This document shows positions 63,055 to 64,000 of a stretch of DNA of 64,000 nt, one piece after another; positions within the stretch are counted from its first letter, which is position 1; each line of letters opens with the position of its first letter. Below the pieces are notes generated by a model that ran no database searches, was not told the DNA's origin, and worked only from the letters and a program-made list of their open reading frames with translations. Where the stretch lies: positions 4,712,001 to 4,776,000 of the forward strand of contig OY760650.2 in assembly GCA_963663845.2 (NCBI GenBank), given 5' to 3'. The DNA is from Versatilivorator sp963663845 (lineage in GTDB: Bacteria; Acidobacteriota; Terriglobia; Versatilivoradales; Versatilivoraceae). Position numbers and translations under genes: made by a program.

Positions 63055-63172
63055 GGAGGTGAGGACGAAGTCGGTGGACTCTATCGGTTTCGGGTCCTTC
63101 CGACCCGATCCAAGGCGTTTCAAATACTCCCCGCCCGGTGTGTTCCGATATTCGACAACGTCTCCCTTTTTC

Positions 63173-64000
63173 CTAGAAATTCAAGCGCAGCGACAACTGG
63201 AACTGTCTCGGATCGAAGGCCGAGGTGAAGGAGAAGGGCTCGGTGACCGGTCCCCGCCGGCCCACCAGCCGGGTGGGAAGCTCATCGATGCTCACGTCGC
63301 CGACCGTGCTGTTGATCTGCTTGAAGTTGGTGCGGTTGAACAGGTTGAAGGCCTCCGCGATCAGCCCCAGAGTCCAGGTCTCGGTCAGCGGAATCTCCCG
63401 GTTCAGCCGGAGGTCGAAGGAAGTGAAGTCGGGCCCCATGCCCACGTTGCGGCCCACGCCCCAGGGGCGGTGGGTGTCGGTGTGGCGGTCGCCCACCGTG
63501 TCGAACCCCGAGTTGAGGTTGAAGGGTGATCCCGAGCGGGCGTTCATGATGGCCGAGACCGTGAAGTCCCGGATCAGGGCGTGGCCGGACCCGCCGTCGC
63601 TGCCCGATCTCCAGGGAAGATCCACCACCGTGTAGGCCACGAAGTTGTGCTTCCGGTGGAACGTCGACAGCGCCCATTCCGACCTGGCGTCCCACTGCAA
63701 GTGCGGCTCGAACGAGGAGTTGTAGTCGGTGTTCTCGTCCATGGTCTTGCTCCAGGTGTAATGGGCCGAGAGGGTAAATCCGTCGAAAAACCTCTTCCGG
63801 AACTGCGTCATGAAAGCATGGTAGGAGGAATTGGCCCAACTGCCGTAGATGTTGTCCTGCAGCACCAGCGGATTGTGAAAGCCCACGATCGGACGCCCCA
63901 GCTCGTTGGTTCCCGCCTGGTAGACGTTCTTGTCCAGGGGGCGGATGATGTGGACGCCCCGGTTGAAATTGTATCCCAGCGAGACGGTGTAGCCGTCGGC
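63173..64000 (-). CDS. TonB-dependent receptor (Oar-like), C-terminal part
   Basis: Seen: 275 residues of the 3' end; the 5' end is outside the window. Beta-barrel strands alternate (ANSSYHAFMTQFRKRF, FTLSAHYTWSKTMDENTDYN, FDLRLNREIPLTETWTLGLI), AEAFNLFNRTNF is the strand pair common in acidobacterial Oar-like proteins, and the last residue is Phe, the outer-membrane C-terminal signature. Known: these large receptors often carry an N-terminal carboxypeptidase-regulatory domain and import glycans or other ligands. The substrate cannot be inferred from this part. Confidence 0.87.
   Translation of the reverse strand, partial: ADGYTVSLGYNFNRGVHIIRPLDKNVYQAGTNELGRPIVGFHNPLVLQDNIYGSWANSSYHAFMTQFRKRFFDGFTLSAHYTWSKTMDENTDYNSSFEPHLQWDARSEWALSTFHRKHNFVAYTVVDLPWRSGSDGGSGHALIRDFTVSAIMNARSGSPFNLNSGFDTVGDRHTDTHRPWGVGRNVGMGPDFTSFDLRLNREIPLTETWTLGLIAEAFNLFNRTNFKQINSTVGDVSIDELPTRLVGRRGPVTEPFSFTSAFDPRQFQLSLRLNF

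Overview
The window is GC-rich chromosomal DNA from a Gram-negative bacterium, most likely an Acidobacteriota member. This rests on gene content rather than a marker gene. Clues are a complete dcw cluster with mraZ at its head, secreted proteins of types common in that phylum (a matrixin-like protease with IPT/TIG domains, proteins with an LPNFxC motif), an Oar-like TonB-dependent receptor end, a Lol-like envelope cluster, an Hfq with a YKH motif, and many short dispersed repeats. No rRNA, CRISPR array, prophage or intact insertion sequence was seen.

Layout. 1-4166 (minus): two tandem Tat-signal SIS-like proteins, a class II aldolase with no ordinary start codon, and an MBL-fold hydrolase. 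4367-4850: a RelE/ribbon-helix-helix toxin-antitoxin pair. 4851-5625: repeat-filled spacer. 5626-6312 (plus): cmk. 6361-15445 (minus): a protein quality-control block in transcription order tRNA-Leu, tig, clpP, an exported unknown, clpX, lon, engB, rho. 15614-18593: a TlpA-like thioredoxin converging on, and overlapping, a PL26/YetA-like polysaccharide lyase. 19300-21777: an isopropylmalate/isocitrate dehydrogenase-family enzyme, a PduO-type cobalamin adenosyltransferase and an SDR. 21964-27015 (minus): a 1283-residue matrixin-like secreted protein, an exported partner and a JAB/M67 peptidase.

27083-44378 (minus) is the division and cell-wall cluster, transcribed mraZ, rsmH, ftsL, ftsI, murE, murF, mraY, murD, ftsW, murG, murC, ftsQ, ftsA, ftsZ. 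A promoter and four helically phased GTGG boxes, a probable MraZ operator, precede mraZ. murB is not in it; ddl lies apart at 49059. 44645-50162 (mostly plus) holds a FecR-like exported protein, a YchF-like GTPase, a receiver-like protein, hfq (minus), asnS and ddl. 50698-55558 (plus) holds a VTT membrane protein, a LolB-like lipoprotein, a LolC/E-like permease, a LolD-like ATPase, a small membrane protein and a LolA-like carrier, together resembling a full lipoprotein or lipid export route. 56025-64000: aconitase, an exported unknown, an SLC13 permease, a nucleoside hydrolase and the C-terminal end of a TonB-dependent receptor.

The least expected signal is in the spacers. At least seven families of small palindromic or dispersed repeats occur, and two unrelated families begin with TAG that serves as the in-frame stop codon of the adjacent gene. 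This happens at five genes for the AGCCCGCATTTCTCACC family and at two genes for the GTGGTCAGTGG family.
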